From contig JAOZQY010000015.1 of the NCBI GenBank assembly GCA_029931975.1, positions 1 to 57,985 of the forward strand: a stretch of 57,985 bases of DNA, read 5' to 3'. The position numbers and the translations under genes were made by a program. The DNA is from Bacteroidales bacterium (GTDB lineage: Bacteria > Bacteroidota > Bacteroidia > Bacteroidales > GCA-2748055). Shown here in pieces: positions 8,045-16,636 of this stretch; position 1 is the first letter of the stretch; the number at the start of each line of letters is the position of its first letter. The notes beneath the pieces were generated by a model that ran no database searches, was not told where the DNA came from, and saw nothing but the letters and a program-made list of their open reading frames with translations.

Positions 8045-8080
8045 ATCCCGGTTTCACAAAGAACCGGGATTTTCTTTTTT
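8045..8080 (+). terminator. Intrinsic terminator, between the M56 operon and the OB-fold protein gene
   Basis: ATCCCGGTT (8045-8053) pairs perfectly with AACCGGGAT (8062-8070) across an 8-base loop. It is followed by TTTCTTTTTT. It lies about 100 bases after the M56 stop and is a strong candidate for ending the BlaI/M56 transcript. Confidence 0.85.
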
Positions 8081-8209
8081 AGATCAATTTTCTGATTTAC
8101 TACTCTTTAAGCCTACTTCTTCCTGAACGTCATAAGTACACTTATTGTTTTTGGCATTGATTTTGAACTTCAGTAAGCAAATATGTAGAACTTTTAACAC
8201 CGGGAAATC

Positions 8210-9100
8210 ATGAAAGCTAAACGATACATAAGCGAAACACTGATCGTGCTGGTTTTTGCAACAGCATCCATTCAGGCGCAGTCAGCCCGACGTTCCTCAA
8301 CACAGGGGAAAAAGGAAGGGACAAAAGCTGCAAGGACCTATACAAGGGAAACCACCTCCCAGAAGGCAAAAAGCATTCAGCCCACCAGGAAGGCTCAAAC
8401 CCAGCAGGTCAGAAAGCACCAGACTCAGCAAACACGAAACATCCAGCATGCTCGACAGAGTCAGGGTCAGAGGATTCGTAAACCGGTAAGTATGAGTACC
8501 TCAAATAATCCACGCAGTACCTATCGTACAGCTAATAACAGGATGAGAAAAGAAGCACGCTATAGTCCACCTGTAAAATCAAGGAAGTATAACACCAGGA
8601 ACTATTATGGTGGAAACCATTATCACTATGCCTATCCCACCAGGAATGTGAAATTCAACTATCACCATGATACGTACATAAACCACTACCATGTGCTGTA
8701 CTACCCAACTTACGGTAATATTTACTGGACCAGGAACATGTATCGTAACTATCACAGGTGGTATCCTGGATATCACTGGAGATATAACTTCGGACACAGG
8801 ATTCAGACTATCTCTGTCTTTGATGCACAGTACAACCTGGGTGAGGTAGCCATGGTATACGGTAGGGTTTATTCCACCTGGCATAACAGGGAAACCAATG
8901 ATTTCCTCCTCTTCTTTGGAGGAGACTTCCCCAACCAGCAGTTCACTGTGGTTATTCCAGGACACATTGCACGCAAATTCTCATGGAGACCGGAAAGATA
9001 CTTCCTCGGAGAACACATTACTGTCAACGGACTGATAACCACCTTTGACGGATCACCAGAAATCGTAGTGAAGAACAAGCGTCAGCTGGGACTCTACTAA
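8210..9100 (+). CDS. Secreted protein with basic Q/T-rich, Tyr/His-rich and OB-fold-like regions
   Basis: I do not recognise a named family. The 296-residue protein has a signal peptide (about 1-23, ending I-Q-A-Q). A basic, low-complexity Gln/Thr/Arg/Lys-rich region follows to about 125. Next is a striking Tyr/His/Trp/Asn-rich stretch at about 126-195 (for example N-H-Y-H-Y-A-Y and N-H-Y-H-V-L-Y-Y). A C-terminal domain (about 205-296) has the strand pattern and V-x-G-x-V/V-N-G-x-I signatures of a small OB fold. The composition suggests a periplasmic or surface protein that could bind metal or anionic polymers; this is inference. The gene stands alone between two terminators. Confidence 0.7.
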   Translation: MKAKRYISETLIVLVFATASIQAQSARRSSTQGKKEGTKAARTYTRETTSQKAKSIQPTRKAQTQQVRKHQTQQTRNIQHARQSQGQRIRKPVSMSTSNNPRSTYRTANNRMRKEARYSPPVKSRKYNTRNYYGGNHYHYAYPTRNVKFNYHHDTYINHYHVLYYPTYGNIYWTRNMYRNYHRWYPGYHWRYNFGHRIQTISVFDAQYNLGEVAMVYGRVYSTWHNRETNDFLLFFGGDFPNQQFTVVIPGHIARKFSWRPERYFLGEHITVNGLITTFDGSPEIVVKNKRQLGLY

Positions 9101-9125
9101 TTACAGAAACACGATCACATAAAAG

Positions 9126-9166
9126 GAGGCTGTTCTCCGCCGTGGCGGAGAACAGCCTCTTTCTTC
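9126..9166. terminator. Bidirectional intrinsic terminator between convergent genes
   Basis: A perfect 16-base inverted repeat (9126-9141 and 9144-9159) with a 2-base centre is followed on the plus strand by TTTCTTCT. On the minus strand it is followed by CTTTTATG. It sits between the convergent OB-fold gene and the DUF4249 gene, so it probably serves both. Confidence 0.85.
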
Positions 9167-9168
9167 TA

Positions 9169-10032
9169 TCATTCCACTATAAGGGAGCTTCGTTGTATGG
9201 AGTATACGGCAAAGATACCCATGGCTCCATTGTCGATATTGGATATCACATTGGCGGGCGGACCAGAAAAGAGCGGATATTTAGCGTTAATCTCCAATTG
9301 AGCCTCAGTTACAAAATTGTAATAGGCCTGCTCAATACAGTTTAGTTCAAAAGTAACAGTGTCGCCCGAATGAATGGCCTGACGAGGATCGTCATCACTC
9401 AGATAACCCACAGGCATGCCTGGGAAATAGCCACTATCGAAGAGGTCGTCAGAAAGAACGGTATATTTCATCAGTGAATCGGTAAGCATATCACTGTTCT
9501 TTATAAGCTTGAAACCAAACCAGTCCCTCTGTTCGGGGGGATGGGATGCATACATAAAGACTGCATACCCAGAAATAACCGGTGTTGAGTAGTACCTGAG
9601 TTCAATATGTTCCAGCTCGGGTCCGCCCGGCATTGTACCTGAAGCGTGGTAATGCTCCTCCTCTCCATCCTGATCCATATCCAGCTGGCTGATATCCAGT
9701 TTATAGGAAGTCCCGGGTATACCACTGAATGCAATGGCTGCCTTATACCGGCCGGGTACTGCTTCATCTTCAGAGAGTATCATGCTTTCATTGCCGAAAG
9801 AAAGTTCGACAAGTGCATCCCGGACCGGCGGGGCAGGTTCATTGGAAAAATAGTCACTAGTGATGGACAGATCAACATGGTGCCTGAGGAAATCGGTGGT
9901 GACAGCACCTTCAACCACCAGTCGCCCAGGAGTGGAATCCAGTTCAATATCTATTCTTTCCGTACATGCTGAAAATGAAAGTAGAGCCACAATCAGGAAA
10001 TACCACCGGTGATATGTGAATTTCAGCTTCAT
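9169..10032 (-). CDS. DUF4249 family outer-membrane-associated lipoprotein
   Basis: This 287-residue lipoprotein has a signal sequence ending in a lipobox with Cys23 (L-S-F-S-A-C). The mature start I-D-I-E-L-D-S-T-P-G-R-L-V-V-E-G is the typical opening of DUF4249, an Ig-like beta-rich family of Bacteroidota. DUF4249 genes usually follow a TonB-dependent receptor, as here: its start overlaps the receptor's last base. By analogy with SusD-like partners it may cap or assist the receptor, but no substrate is known. The stop lies next to the bidirectional terminator. Confidence 0.88.
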   Translation of the reverse strand: MKLKFTYHRWYFLIVALLSFSACTERIDIELDSTPGRLVVEGAVTTDFLRHHVDLSITSDYFSNEPAPPVRDALVELSFGNESMILSEDEAVPGRYKAAIAFSGIPGTSYKLDISQLDMDQDGEEEHYHASGTMPGGPELEHIELRYYSTPVISGYAVFMYASHPPEQRDWFGFKLIKNSDMLTDSLMKYTVLSDDLFDSGYFPGMPVGYLSDDDPRQAIHSGDTVTFELNCIEQAYYNFVTEAQLEINAKYPLFSGPPANVISNIDNGAMGIFAVYSIQRSSLIVE

Positions 10033-12359
10033 CAGAATTTGAAATTATAGGTGATGGCCGGGACGATGGAAAATAGGTAGGTCATTTCGGCATAGCTTAC
10101 ATCAGGTTGGGCCTGGTCCTGTACAAAATTAAGGGTCCACACATTTTTTCTTGCATAGGCGTTGTAGACAGAGATATTCCACTCCCCTCTCCAGCCCCGT
10201 CCTGGCCTCTCCTTGCCCTTAATGGAAAGGGCCAGATCGAGCCGGTGATAGTCAGTAAGCCTGTTTTGGTTCCTTCCGGTATACAGTGGGATGATATTGC
10301 CCATCACCGTATATCTTCCCGAAGGCAGCGTGTATGGGAGTCCGGTACTGTAGATCCAGTTGGCTCCCAGGGTAATTCGCTGTGAAATATCATAACTGGC
10401 AACCAGGGCCAGGTCATGAGGTTTATCATAGGGGGCCGGATAGGGATTACCTCCGTTAATCTCAGGGATTTCCCGCATGGTTCGTGAAAGTGTATAAGAG
10501 ATCCACCCTGAAAATCCACCTGCTTCATATTTCACAAAAAACTCTGCACCATAGGATGTGGCTTCCCCTATCCTGATTTCTCCATCCAGCCTTGGATTCA
10601 GTATTAGCTGGGCATGGTCCCTGAAATCAATGGAGTTACTCATCTTCTTATAATAAAGCTCCACTGAGCTTTGAAACTTGTGATCCATGAAGTTTCTGAA
10701 ATAGCCAAAGGACAACTGGTCGGAGATCTGTGGCTCAATATTGGGAGAGGCAGGAAACCAGATCTCAAGTGGCGTGCCTGAGGAGGAGTTGCTGGCCAGC
10801 TGCAGGTACTGACGGGAACGTGAGTAACTGGCTTTCAGGGAATGCAGATCGCTCAGCATGTAGTTGGCTGCAAATCTTGGCTCAAGTCCATGGTAGGTAT
10901 TGAAGAAGCCCTGTCGGTAATAGCTAGAATCGACCAGCTCATATTTTTCGTCGTAATGAAACACAGTAGTGGGGCCCCTGTTACTGAATGTGGAGTAGCG
11001 CATTCCATAACGGAGAGAAAGATGTTCTCCCAGGTTTGATTCGCCAGAGAGATAGAGCCCATTTTCAAGAGAATGGTTATGAGTGAGTTCCATATTCTGG
11101 TGAATGCCGCTGGTGCTTACGGCAGTGACTACACCCGGTTTGATCACATGGAAGGTGGACGATGCCCCAAAGCGAATAGTATGCTCGGGAGAGAGATACC
11201 AGGTGAAATCGTCCTTAAATCCATAATCCTCAAGAATGGAGTTCCAGTTAAAATACTCCTCCGAACCCTCTGGTGTGCCCAGGTCATAGAAATAGTGTGA
11301 ATTTACCAATGTGAAATTGCTGAAAAGGTTGTTATTAAAAATATGGTTCCATCGGAGGGTAAAGGTACGGTTACCAAATACCATTCCGGCATACTCTTTA
11401 TTGGCATAAGTATCACTGCCAGAGTAACCTGAAAGATAAATTCTGTTGTTGTCGTTGATCCGGTAGTTCACTTTCCCATTGAGATCGTAGAAATATAGCC
11501 TGGTTTTACGAATTGCCTCCTCCTTTGAGAAAAGCAGAAAAAGGTCGGCATAGGTTCTTCTTCCGGCTAGCAGAAAGCTTACCTTATCTTTTTCAATGGG
11601 TCCCTCCAGGGTCAGGCGGCTTGAAACTGTGCCGATCCCACCACTGGCACTGAACTGTTTGCTATTTCCCTCCTTCATGCGAATATCCAGCAGAGAGGCC
11701 AGCCTGCCTCCAAAGCTTGCAGGAATATCACCCTTGTAAAGCTTTACATCTTTGATGGCATCGTTGTTGAAAATGGAAAAGAATCCCAAAAGGTGACTGG
11801 CATTATAGACCACCGATTCGTCCAGAAGAATCAGGTTCTGGTCCCTGGCTCCTCCCCTGACACTGAATCCGGATGAGCCTTCACTGGTTACCTGCACACC
11901 CGGCAGCATTTGGATCGCCTTGATTACATCGATTTCTCCCAGAAGTGCCGGAATTCTTCGAATAGATTGAATGGGTAGTTTGGTACTACCGGTTTCCAGG
12001 CGGCTAATGTTTGCATTATTGCGCCGGGAAGAGATAGTGACCTCTTCTATTTCATGCAGAATCTCACTAAGTTCGACGTTCAGAACCAAAGCCTCATTCA
12101 GGCTGACCTTTCGGATTATAGTTTCATAACCCAGGTAAGAGAACAAAAGGGTATACTCTCCCGGTTCAAGAGAAAGTGCATAATAGCCGTATACGTTGGT
12201 GCTGGTTCCCGTTCCAAGTTCTTCAATGATCACATTGGCAGCAATCAGTGCTTCTCCTGTGGCAGCATCACGTACATATCCGCTAACCGTTTCTTTCCCA
12301 TGGATTTCAAGGGAAATAAGACAAATAAATGAGACAAAGATGGTGCAGAATCTCAACAT
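10032..12359 (-). CDS. TonB-dependent receptor with CarboxypepD_reg-like domain
   Basis: This is a 775-residue outer-membrane receptor. A signal peptide precedes a carboxypeptidase-regulatory-like beta-sandwich (about 20-105, starting V-S-G-Y-V-R-D-A-A-T-G-E-A-L). The plug domain follows at about 125-235 (L-P-G-V-Q-V... G-F-S-V-R-G-G). The 22-strand barrel ends in an aromatic C terminus (Y-N-F-K-F). It is shorter than SusC proteins (about 1000 residues) and belongs to the class paired with DUF4249. I start at the ATG at 12359; the longer frame opens with TTG at 12377. The substrate is unknown. It likely forms one transcript with the downstream DUF4249 gene. Confidence 0.93.
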   Translation of the reverse strand: MLRFCTIFVSFICLISLEIHGKETVSGYVRDAATGEALIAANVIIEELGTGTSTNVYGYYALSLEPGEYTLLFSYLGYETIIRKVSLNEALVLNVELSEILHEIEEVTISSRRNNANISRLETGSTKLPIQSIRRIPALLGEIDVIKAIQMLPGVQVTSEGSSGFSVRGGARDQNLILLDESVVYNASHLLGFFSIFNNDAIKDVKLYKGDIPASFGGRLASLLDIRMKEGNSKQFSASGGIGTVSSRLTLEGPIEKDKVSFLLAGRRTYADLFLLFSKEEAIRKTRLYFYDLNGKVNYRINDNNRIYLSGYSGSDTYANKEYAGMVFGNRTFTLRWNHIFNNNLFSNFTLVNSHYFYDLGTPEGSEEYFNWNSILEDYGFKDDFTWYLSPEHTIRFGASSTFHVIKPGVVTAVSTSGIHQNMELTHNHSLENGLYLSGESNLGEHLSLRYGMRYSTFSNRGPTTVFHYDEKYELVDSSYYRQGFFNTYHGLEPRFAANYMLSDLHSLKASYSRSRQYLQLASNSSSGTPLEIWFPASPNIEPQISDQLSFGYFRNFMDHKFQSSVELYYKKMSNSIDFRDHAQLILNPRLDGEIRIGEATSYGAEFFVKYEAGGFSGWISYTLSRTMREIPEINGGNPYPAPYDKPHDLALVASYDISQRITLGANWIYSTGLPYTLPSGRYTVMGNIIPLYTGRNQNRLTDYHRLDLALSIKGKERPGRGWRGEWNISVYNAYARKNVWTLNFVQDQAQPDVSYAEMTYLFSIVPAITYNFKF

Positions 12360-12468
12360 AGGAGGCAATGGGTGCAATATTAGATTGATACAAGAAAAAG
12401 CAGATATCTATTCAATACAATTTGATCAGAGACCTGCTTCAAAAATAGTAAAAAGTGCGACTGCTCTG

Positions 12469-13968
12469 TTATACTATTTGACTCATGGCATCAATATATG
12501 CTTCAACGGATGCTGTGACAATATCGGTGGAGGCCGAAAATCCATAATAGACCACATTTTTATACTCTACCTGCATGTGGACCTTTCCCATATCATCACT
12601 TCCCCTGGTAATGGCCTGTATCAGGAACTCTTCAATGCGAACCTTCTTATTCAGTATCTTCTTAACCGCGCTTATGGATGCATCCACAGGTCCGTTTCCT
12701 TCGCTTGTGGCAGTATGGCATACACCTTCCCAATCAAGAGAGATTGTCGCCACAGGGACGGTGCCTTTCCCACAGAGCACCTGTAGTTTTGAAAGACTAA
12801 GGTTTCGTTTGATATCCCGGACACTGGTACCGGCCAGTATCTTCAGATCCTCATCCACGATCTCTTTCTTGGAATCGGCCAGTTTCAGAAACTCATCATA
12901 AATGGTATCCAGTTCATTCTTGCTGAAGGTAAATCCCAATTTTCCCAGCCTGTGTTTTAGAGCAGCTCTTCCGCTTCTGGCAGTCAGCAAGATGGAAGAC
13001 TCACTGATCCCTACTGTTTTGGGATTGATAATTTCATAATTCTCACGCCTCTTCAGTACACCATCCTGGTGAATTCCTGAGGAATGTGCAAAAGCGTTTC
13101 TTCCTACGATTGCCTTGTTGGGCTGAACCGGCATGCGCATCAGGGTAGAAACCAACCTGCTGACACTGTAAATCTTCCTTGGATTTATATTGGATATCAG
13201 GTTCAGATGTTTCCGGCTCTTCATAATCATCACTACCTCTTCCAGGGAGGTATTGCCGGCCCGCTCCCCGATTCCGTTCATGGTCACCTCCACCTGCCTG
13301 GCTCCGTTAATCACTCCGCTCATAGTATTAGCCGTGGCCATACCCAGATCGTTGTGACAGTGCGTGGAGAGAATGGCTTTATCCATATTGGATACATGAT
13401 CTGCAAGGTATTTGATTTTCTTTCCATACTCATCGGGAAGTGTATAGCCCGTGGTGTCAGGAATATTGATCACCGTGGCCCCTGCCTCAATCATTGCTTC
13501 CACCACCTCTGCAAGGTATTTGTTGTCTGAACGTCCAGCATCTTCTGCATAGAATTCCACATCCTCCACAAATGATTTGGCGTATCTGACCGCTTCAGCC
13601 CCTCTTTTAATGATCTCCTCGGGTGTGCTGTTAAGCTTATGATAAATATGGTAGTAAGAAGTTCCTATCCCCGTATGAATCCTGGGGCGTTTGGCAAATT
13701 TTAATGACTCGGCAGCCACCTCTATATCTTTTTTGACAGCACGTGTAAGTGCACAGATTATGGGTTCGCTTACAGCTTTAGAGATCTCAATCACTGAATT
13801 GAAGTCGCCCGGACTCGAAATGGGGAAACCAGCTTCAATCACATCAACTCCAAGTTCTTCCAGTGCCTTGGCTACTTCAATCTTCTCAATGGTATTCAGC
13901 TGACATCCGGGGACCTGTTCCCCGTCCCTTAATGTAGTATCAAAAATATAAACGCGCTCCTTAGCCAT
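12469..13968 (-). CDS. leuA: 2-isopropylmalate synthase
   Basis: LeuA condenses acetyl-CoA with 2-oxoisovalerate in the first committed step of leucine synthesis. The 499-residue protein shows D-T-T-L-R-D-G-E-Q at the start of the TIM barrel, the metal-binding H-C-H-N-D-L-G motif, and [10 protein letters not shown] complete C-terminal allosteric LeuA dimer domain is present (about 380-499), so leucine feedback is plausible. Citramalate synthase is an alternative within the family, but the length and motifs favour LeuA. The ATG at 13968 is preferred over an in-frame TTG at 13986. No other leu genes lie in the window. It has its own candidate promoter. Confidence 0.9.
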   Translation of the reverse strand: MAKERVYIFDTTLRDGEQVPGCQLNTIEKIEVAKALEELGVDVIEAGFPISSPGDFNSVIEISKAVSEPIICALTRAVKKDIEVAAESLKFAKRPRIHTGIGTSYYHIYHKLNSTPEEIIKRGAEAVRYAKSFVEDVEFYAEDAGRSDNKYLAEVVEAMIEAGATVINIPDTTGYTLPDEYGKKIKYLADHVSNMDKAILSTHCHNDLGMATANTMSGVINGARQVEVTMNGIGERAGNTSLEEVVMIMKSRKHLNLISNINPRKIYSVSRLVSTLMRMPVQPNKAIVGRNAFAHSSGIHQDGVLKRRENYEIINPKTVGISESSILLTARSGRAALKHRLGKLGFTFSKNELDTIYDEFLKLADSKKEIVDEDLKILAGTSVRDIKRNLSLSKLQVLCGKGTVPVATISLDWEGVCHTATSEGNGPVDASISAVKKILNKKVRIEEFLIQAITRGSDDMGKVHMQVEYKNVVYYGFSASTDIVTASVEAYIDAMSQIV

Positions 13969-14012
13969 GGCTTTGCAGTTTTGCAATTTGAATTTCTTTC
14001 ACACAAAAGAAG

Positions 14013-14020
14013 CAAATATA
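14013..14020 (-). promoter_or_regulatory. Candidate -7 box for leuA
   Basis: TATATTTG on the minus strand matches TAnnTTTG and lies 44 bases upstream of the leuA ATG. This gives leuA a promoter separate from the flavodoxin/E1/E2 genes. No clear -33 TTTG was seen. Confidence 0.45.
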
Positions 14021-14065
14021 TGCTAAAACCTGCTATTTAACATGGTAAAAATTCACACATTCGTA

Positions 14066-14572
14066 TCAGGCGAACTCTTTTTTTAATTGATCGACCCAGG
14101 AGGCTACCCTGTCTTTGTTCATGGAACCCTGGTTTTCGTAATCGATTGCCAATCCAACAAAATGGTCTCCACGCAGCGCCCTGGAGCTTTCAAAATCATA
14201 CCCTTCCCTGGAAGTGAATCCCACCAGAGTAGCACCCTGAGCTTCCAGAATTTCAGCCATCATTCCTACTCCATCGAGGAAATTTTCCGGATATCCTTTT
14301 TGATCACCCAGTCCAAATAGTGCGATCCTTTTACCTGTCAGATCCATAGCTTCAAGTGCAGGCACAAATTCATCCCAGTAGTTGGGAAGTTCACCGTCGA
14401 ACCATGTGGGTACACCCATGATTATTTGGTCATAGGAAAGAAAAATCTCATCCCTGATCTCCTCTGCATTAACTAAAGCTATGGTATCGTCGTTAAAACT
14501 CTCCTGGATCTGAGCAGCAATCTTTCCAGTCTTCTTTGTATTAAAGCTGTATATAATAGCGATTTTATTCAT
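14066..14572 (-). CDS. fldA: Flavodoxin
   Basis: This 168-residue long-chain flavodoxin is an FMN electron carrier of the cytoplasm. The phosphate-binding loop lies near residues 8-15 (Y-S-F-N-T-K-K-T-G). The flavin-stacking tryptophan is in G-V-P-T-W-F-D-G, and the second flavin loop is G-L-G-D-Q-K-G-Y-P-E-N-F. The E1 gene ends 16 bases upstream of its start on the same strand, so it is probably co-transcribed with E2 and E1. It may supply low-potential electrons to anaerobic enzymes, possibly including the radical SAM protein in this window (inference). Confidence 0.93.
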   Translation of the reverse strand: MNKIAIIYSFNTKKTGKIAAQIQESFNDDTIALVNAEEIRDEIFLSYDQIIMGVPTWFDGELPNYWDEFVPALEAMDLTGKRIALFGLGDQKGYPENFLDGVGMMAEILEAQGATLVGFTSREGYDFESSRALRGDHFVGLAIDYENQGSMNKDRVASWVDQLKKEFA

Positions 14573-14587
14573 TGTTTGGGTCTGAAA

Positions 14588-16630
14588 TTAATAGTTCAAC
14601 AGTTCTGTAGCGGCTTTTTCGATCCTTTCAATATCGGGAAGAACAGCTGCTTCAAGAATACGGTTAAATCCCACCGGTGTAAAAGTGGAACCCACTCTCT
14701 TCACAGGACCGTCCAGGTGTTCAAAGGCCTCTTCGTTAATCAAGGCAACAAGCTCTCCACCAAATCCTCCAAACACTTTATCCTCATGAACTACAAGGAC
14801 TTTTCCCGTTTTCTTCACAGTTGCCAGGATGGCATCATTATCGAGGGGACTAAGTGACCGTAGGTCAAGTACATCCATACTTGCAATTCCATTTTCCATG
14901 AACTTATCGGCCAGTTCCACACAGAGTGGTGTGGTATTGCCATATGTGATAATGCTCAGGTCGCTTCCCTCTCTTCTTAAGCGGGCCTTGCCAAAAGGCA
15001 CCTCAAAATCATCCGGAATGGGCGTTGCCACCTTGGTGGAGTTATATAGTGCTTTGGGCTCCAGAAAGAGTGTCACACCTTTCGAACGGATACTTGTTCG
15101 CAACAGTCCTGCAGCATCATCTGCATAACTTGGATAGACCACCCTGATTCCTGGCAGCGGAGTAATAGAAGCCTCAATATTCTGGGAGTGGTAGAGTCCG
15201 CCTCCTATATATCCACCTGATGCTAGCCTTACTGTAATATTGGGTGAATATTGCCCCTTGGAGCGCCAGTAGTCATGGGAGGTTTCAACAAACTGTTCCA
15301 TGGCAGGCCAGAAATAGTCAGCAAACTCAGCTCCTTCTACTACAATGCGCAGCTTATCATTGAAGCGGCTCATCCCATTTGCAGTACCCATAATATAGTC
15401 TTCGGCTATGGGACCATTGAAAACACGTTCTTTACCAAACTCCTGTTGCATGCCCTTGGTAACATTAAAGATACCACCCTTCTCCTTGTTGGCCACATCC
15501 TGTCCCCAAATAAAGGTATCTGGATTCTGACGGAATTCTGCTTTTAAAGTTTCATTTAATCCATCAATCAGTTTTTTACTGTCCCCTTCATCCTGATGAA
15601 GGCCATCGGGATATTTCTCACTTACATATGGTTCGGGAATTACAAAGTCATGGATGGATTCAGGGCTTGGCTGGGGGGCATTCATTCCTGCCTTATGGGC
15701 AGCTTTTACCACAGCTTTTGCCTCATTTTCAATTGCTTCCAGCTCAGCTTCAGTAAAGCGCTCATACCTGATCAACATCCTTCTGAATTTGGCCAGCGGG
15801 TCATACTCATTCACATAATTCAGCTCATAATCGTCACGGTAGAGATCATGCCTGTCAGAATTGGAGTGTGAATGAATCCTCACACAGTTTGCATGAACGA
15901 TAACAGGATGTTCATGTTCGGCTACATACTCCTTGGCTTCGACCATGGTATTCATACTATCGAATACATCCTTGCCGTTGCAATGAAAAATCTTCAGGTT
16001 CTTAAATCCCGTAAAGTTATTGGCTACTTTCCGGTTGGCTGTTTGGTCTGCCTTTGGTACCGATATTCCATAACCGTTGTCCTGGAATACAAATATAACA
16101 GGAAGTTTCTCATTGCTGGCTCCGTTAATAGCTTCATAAACATAGCCTTCGGAAACAGAAGATTCTCCTTGCGAACTAATGGCTACACCAGGTACTTTGT
16201 ATTTTTTCATGGCACGTGCCACTCCCACTGCATGCAGGGTATGATTCCCTGTACAGGAGGAGACATTGTGAATATTCCATTCCGGTTTGGCGAAGTGGTT
16301 GGACATGTGCCGACCTCCTCCTGCCACGTCTGTATCCCTGGAAATTCCGTTCAGGATCAACTCCTCTGCTGTCAGTCCGGCCGAATGCGTTGTGAGCATA
16401 TCCCTGTAGTAGGGAAAAAGGTGATCATGTTCGCGGTCAAATATCTGGCCAATGGCAAGTTGAATACCATCATGTCCAGCATATGGTGCATGGTAGGACC
16501 ATCCGATGGCCTGTTTCAGGTAGTTGGGGGCCCTGTTATCGATGGCCCGTCCCACCAGCATCAGTTTCAGCCATTTTGCCAGAGTCTCCTTATCTGTTTT
16601 TTTTATACTGTATTTCTTGTTTGTTGACAT
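14588..16630 (-). CDS. 2-oxo acid dehydrogenase E1, fused alpha and beta subunits (2-oxoisovalerate type)
   Basis: This is a 680-residue fusion of E1 alpha (about 1-325) and E1 beta (about 345-680), an arrangement common in Bacteroidota. E1 decarboxylates a 2-oxo acid with thiamine diphosphate and acylates the E2 lipoyl group. In the cofactor motif the usual G-D-G start is G-E-S (S-Q-G-E-S-S-V-S-E-G), followed by Q-D-N-G-Y-G-I at the normal distance. The beta part carries E-G-A-E-F-A-D-Y and the P-Y/Y-P-S-Y-A-D-D-A region. Substrate preference (branched-chain versus pyruvate) cannot be fixed from sequence. It follows E2 by 6 bases, in one operon with flavodoxin; E3 is not in the window. Confidence 0.9.
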   Translation of the reverse strand: MSTNKKYSIKKTDKETLAKWLKLMLVGRAIDNRAPNYLKQAIGWSYHAPYAGHDGIQLAIGQIFDREHDHLFPYYRDMLTTHSAGLTAEELILNGISRDTDVAGGGRHMSNHFAKPEWNIHNVSSCTGNHTLHAVGVARAMKKYKVPGVAISSQGESSVSEGYVYEAINGASNEKLPVIFVFQDNGYGISVPKADQTANRKVANNFTGFKNLKIFHCNGKDVFDSMNTMVEAKEYVAEHEHPVIVHANCVRIHSHSNSDRHDLYRDDYELNYVNEYDPLAKFRRMLIRYERFTEAELEAIENEAKAVVKAAHKAGMNAPQPSPESIHDFVIPEPYVSEKYPDGLHQDEGDSKKLIDGLNETLKAEFRQNPDTFIWGQDVANKEKGGIFNVTKGMQQEFGKERVFNGPIAEDYIMGTANGMSRFNDKLRIVVEGAEFADYFWPAMEQFVETSHDYWRSKGQYSPNITVRLASGGYIGGGLYHSQNIEASITPLPGIRVVYPSYADDAAGLLRTSIRSKGVTLFLEPKALYNSTKVATPIPDDFEVPFGKARLRREGSDLSIITYGNTTPLCVELADKFMENGIASMDVLDLRSLSPLDNDAILATVKKTGKVLVVHEDKVFGGFGGELVALINEEAFEHLDGPVKRVGSTFTPVGFNRILEAAVLPDIERIEKAATELLNY

Positions 16631-16636
16631 TGTAAC

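Noticed and set aside
12196-12786. 196-residue plus-strand frame spanning the TonB receptor start and leuA end
   Set aside because: It is antisense to two clear genes, with a composition typical of a shadow frame.
15872-16627. 251-residue plus-strand frame opposite the E1 gene
   Set aside because: Long, but wholly antisense to a well-conserved enzyme and without recognisable motifs.
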